DNA of 64,000 nt from Lepeophtheirus salmonis (taxonomy: Eukaryota > Arthropoda > Copepoda > Siphonostomatoida > Caligidae): positions 1,430,422-1,494,421 of the forward strand of contig NC_052142.2 of the NCBI RefSeq assembly GCF_016086655.4, written 5' to 3'. The notes beneath the pieces were generated by a model, which made no database searches, was not told the origin of the DNA, and saw nothing but the letters and a program-made list of their open reading frames with translations. The position numbers and the translations under genes were made by a program. Below are positions 60,174 to 64,000 of this stretch, one piece after another; position 1 is the first letter of the stretch, and every line of letters starts with the position of its first letter.

Positions 60174-63100
60174 TTTATAGGGTATAGAGAGGAAAGAAAG
60201 CATATTTCAAGGAATCAAAGGCACGATTTGGAATTTTTACGCAACTGTTTAAGTTGAGTAATCTCATGGAATGCATCACCTTCCTGTTCCAAAAGAGGAC
60301 TTACCAATGAGACGTATATAATTGCGATAGATCCAACATCAACAATTATACAACTCCATGAGTAACTGTTGGTCGTTAAAGGACTAAAGTATGTTTTTTT
60401 AGGCTATATAACCTCAGATCCATTAGAATGACACTTAGGGTAGTACAAACAGATATCAGGGGCTGTTTATTATTAAGTTGCTCACAATTTATTGAGGGAG
60501 AATAAAACATTAGACTTAAAGAATTAGTAAATTATTTTAAACTGAGCTTATCTGAAATTTGTATATATTATGAAAACAGAAAACGATTCTTTTGAGCCGG
60601 AAATTGATGAGTTTAAATCAATTCTAGATCTTTACTGTTTATCTTTTTCTAATTTCACCATTAACGAATCACACGCCAATCTTCTCTTCTTTGTGTATGG
60701 ATATATTGCTTGATCAATCTTACAAAATTTTAAATTTAACAATTACTATTGTATTAGTTATTTAATTTCAAACAACCCAGCGACCAAGAATATCGATTTT
60801 TTAGGTGAAGATTATCATCTTTTGGAAAAATTTCCAAATCAAATTGATTGAAAAGTCTTAAAAAATCGTCAGATTTGCTTTATTTAACAACATTACATGT
60901 TAATCATCTACATCATGTCATATTTTCTTTCAAGCAAAAAATATTTTACTAATTTTTTCGAACCCCCAAAAATTATTTGAATAATTATTTATTGATTTTT
61001 TAAGGAATGGGGAATGTTCCATTCCTTTAGATTTAAAATACTGAAGTGATCATAATTTTAAAGAATATGCCGCCTTGCTGTATTTAATTTTTTCTACTTA
61101 AGTGAATACATTAAACTAATGAAACTAATAGCATCATACACATGGGAAGAGAAAGATCTTCATCACATTTTCCAGTTGTTAAAAAATTCATAAATTAAAT
61201 TATCAATCTTAAATTTTTTGTCGTCTATATTTCAATAGTGTATTAGTTTAATTAAATCATTAAATAACAATACATACTATAAAAGTTTTGCACTACATTT
61301 AAACCAAAAATTTGTTTACTTCAAGCAACCTTGTACAGTTGTTATTTGAATTCACTTAAGTTTTATTTTCAATTAATACAACTACTGTATGTTAAATGTG
61401 GAATGAAACTGAAGGATCGTAGACAATTAATTATTAATAATAACTATATTTAATTATGCTCCACTTCATAACAATGACTTTTTCTTTAACTCTAAGAGTG
61501 ATGACGAAACACTATCTATTGTTAGATTCAATTCCACACATTCGCCAAGGGGTCTACCTTCTATTAGAGGAAGAAGGCTTATGATAATTGATTGCCATTT
61601 TTAACAAATGGCAGTTAGTACAAATTACTAATTTCAATAAACATTGACTGACGATAATTGGGTCTTGGGTGGAACTGTTGATGACAAGGATTATGAGTTA
61701 ACACAGAATAAGTCTTCCATTTTACTTTTGTAATGGGTTTGAGTGAAATCAAGCATACTTTTTCGTTGAGTGATCCTCCTGTGTAACTGAGACTTAGCTT
61801 CATATGCTTCAACACAACGTGATCCTCAATGAGTTTGGATGTCTTTAATGGACTAAAGGCCTTGTCAAATTGTAGATTGTTATTATAACTCCTGCAACAA
61901 ATCTTCAGAGTTACACTCCGTCTTTTATGAGCACACACGAATGTACAATCAGGTTTTGATTATGGTTAAATCTATTTAGGAAAGGATGTTCAATACTCAG
62001 GAATTAAATAATAGTGACAACAGCTAAGGCAAACAAAATTCCTTCTTTAAACTACCAGTTACAAATTAACGGGCCAGCTAAAATACACCGGATTTACATC
62101 ATTGTGTATTACCATATGCCTCTAGAAAAATAATTTTTGCTGTTAATTGATCACAAAATTCATAATAAAATTAGTATATATTAATTTAAATATAATTATA
62201 ATATTTTCCTTACACTAATCCTGACACATTGGCCTAAGCTCAAAAATGCATAAATTCCTGTAAATCTTATAAGGAACAATCGTATATTGCTATAAGAACT
62301 AATGAGTTTAATAAAAAGACAGAATAATCGACTGAAAACCCAAGTGTGGTACAGAAAGAGTTCTCATTCTCCATCCACTCCTCCTTCATTAAAATTCTGA
62401 AATACTTTTTTTTTTAGTGAACTCTACTTCGTTTCTTACTATAAGATACTCTAATTCATAAGAGTTCTTCAGTTTCCTTGATGTATATAACGTGAATTTG
62501 TGATATCTATATTGATAATTATATAACCTGGGCCCTTAATTTCGTTATTACTTGTGTGCCTCTTTTGGCATTAGAAAACGAGGGGAAGATAATTATATAC
62601 TATTAAAAATAATTTGCCTCTTTTTTCTAGATATTTTTGTCTGCATTGTCAATACATATTCTATTTTGCTAATAAGTATATTTATTTCTGTATAAAAATG
62701 TCCCATTTGATTTTTTATATGTATAGCGTCACTAATAATTTGTCAAATCTATTTGTTTTATTTTAAATTAATAACTTCTATTTCGTATCATTTCCCATTT
62801 TAAATTTGTTTTATGCTCTAATTATAACTTCTATTAAAATTTATAATTAATATAATTGTTTTTTAGTTGTATTTTCTACAAATTTACCCATACTAATTTT
62901 ATTGTATAAATAGTAGATTAAAATAAGTTATACATCTTTAATAAATTATCTTAATAATATATACTATTTCAATGTAACTATAAAGACGTCATACTTCGTA
63001 ATAAATAATAATAATCAATATCCCTATATATTATTGTGGGATTTCGTACAAATTCATATAAAGTGAATACAAGTTATATTTGAAATATTGAAATTCCCTA

Positions 63101-64000
63101 CTCATCGTGAAAGGATCTCTTCAATTTTACAATCTCGGAATCTCCTTCGCATGCTTATGAAAGGTACCAATTTTTTGCAGCTCCGAGTGATTTGTCTCTG
63201 ATTATGTAGAACCAGGACAGTACAGTTAGGACCAAGGAGGGTGTAATGAATAACATTGTGAGATTTTTAAATAATTTAATTAAATATTTTTGGTTCGTCT
63301 ACTTCTGATCTTATTCAAGTGCCTCTTGAGTCTGAATTAAAACTTATACTATTTAACTTTATAATATCATCAGTTCTAGACATAACCAATCATTTCCAAA
63401 AAAAGCCAGTAATAAATAAATAATAAAATACTTGGTTATGCACAATTTGTAATTCGTATTAAAACGGACAAAAATTACATATTTAATATATCGATCATCC
63501 ATTTAATATTTAATAAGGGGATTTATCCCCGTAAAAAGTATTGCTAATCCTTTATTTAAAATTATTCCCCTAATTTTTGAGTTGCATCTTGTACAAAATC
63601 TAAAATTGTACACAACATAAACATATATATTAGTTTTGGATTTTTGTCCGAAATCCTAAACTGGTCCGAGACCGTAAAGATTTTTAGTAGACATAAAATT
63701 TTTAAATTGCCCATAAGTATTAATAAATATAAACAAAAGGAAAATATTAAAATTAAATACTCGATGAATATAACTAACAAAGACGTTAAGAAACGTTTTG
63801 TTATAATTTAATAAATAAATATTAGAAATTCTATGTACTCTGGCTAGTTTTTTATATATATTATAACTCACACACTTGAATTAAACTGGGTTGAATATAA
63901 ACGTAAGGGGTCGTTAAAAATAAAAACATTAGTTTTTTGAACGCTGAACGGAGTCCTTGAAACAGTTGATTTATTATCAACTTCTTTCAGGGACCGTAAG
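60174..64000. other. AT-rich stretch to the window end
   Basis: No gene is recognised. A 107-codon minus-strand frame at 61615-61938 looks protein-like (basic start, mixed composition) but resembles no family I can name. Other short frames (63562-63780, 63656-63871) are low-complexity. The region may be intron of the kinase gene. Confidence 0.45.

Noticed and set aside
63900..64000. aacgctgaacgga stretch as the start of another hAT-type element
   Set aside because: Similarity to the 56071 terminus is limited to about 12 bases, and the AGGCTTGT end is not present.
1..64000. CRISPR arrays, bacterial operons, tRNA or rRNA genes
   Set aside because: The window is eukaryotic with introns and retroelements. 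No spaced identical repeats of CRISPR type and no tRNA cloverleaf or rRNA segment was recognised.

Overview
This window is AT-rich animal DNA dominated by transposable elements. Two host genes are recognisable, and both have GT-AG introns. The gene families and the transposon content (Gypsy, L1-like LINE, hAT, mariner, PIF/Harbinger) fit an arthropod with a repeat-rich genome. A copepod or other crustacean is my guess, but nothing in the sequence proves the species.

Layout. Positions 177-9442 hold a nearly complete errantivirus-like Ty3/Gypsy retrotransposon on the minus strand. It has two LTRs about 99% identical, a tRNA-Ser-like primer site, gag, protease, RT, RNase H, integrase and an env-like third ORF. 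Despite the young LTRs, pol is broken into many frames. Three exons of a small secreted-type immunoglobulin-domain gene follow on the plus strand (12743-12892, 17094-17159, 42950-43048). Its second intron is 25.8 kb long and is a graveyard of elements: scattered protease and gag fragments of a relative of the first element, two other Gypsy pol remnants (one split by a MITE with a perfect 8-bp target duplication), an L1-like LINE at 29.2-33.2 kb, and several dispersed repeats.

The second host gene, on the minus strand, is a ROS1/Sevenless-type receptor tyrosine kinase. One large exon (52346-53599) carries the end of a fibronectin III domain, the transmembrane segment and the complete kinase. 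A probable last exon (45681-45839) encodes the tail. The 6.5-kb intron between them holds a Gypsy integrase remnant interrupted by a non-autonomous hAT element, plus LINE and mariner fragments. The kinase and Ig genes are tail to tail, about 2.6 kb apart. Upstream of the kinase exon, presumably in another intron, lies a 4.1-kb hAT element (56071-60165). It has terminal inverted repeats, a near-perfect 8-bp target duplication, a decayed transposase and embedded mariner-derived sequence. It appears to be the parent-type copy of the short element at 47060-47990.

How the parts relate: the host genes contribute only about 1.7 kb of coding sequence. Almost everything else identifiable is mobile DNA, often nested, so insertion order can be read from target duplications. 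I found no convincing novel cellular system. The most informative objects are the composite hAT/mariner family, the in-frame UAG between gag and protease of the Gypsy element, and the inferred kinase tail exon.
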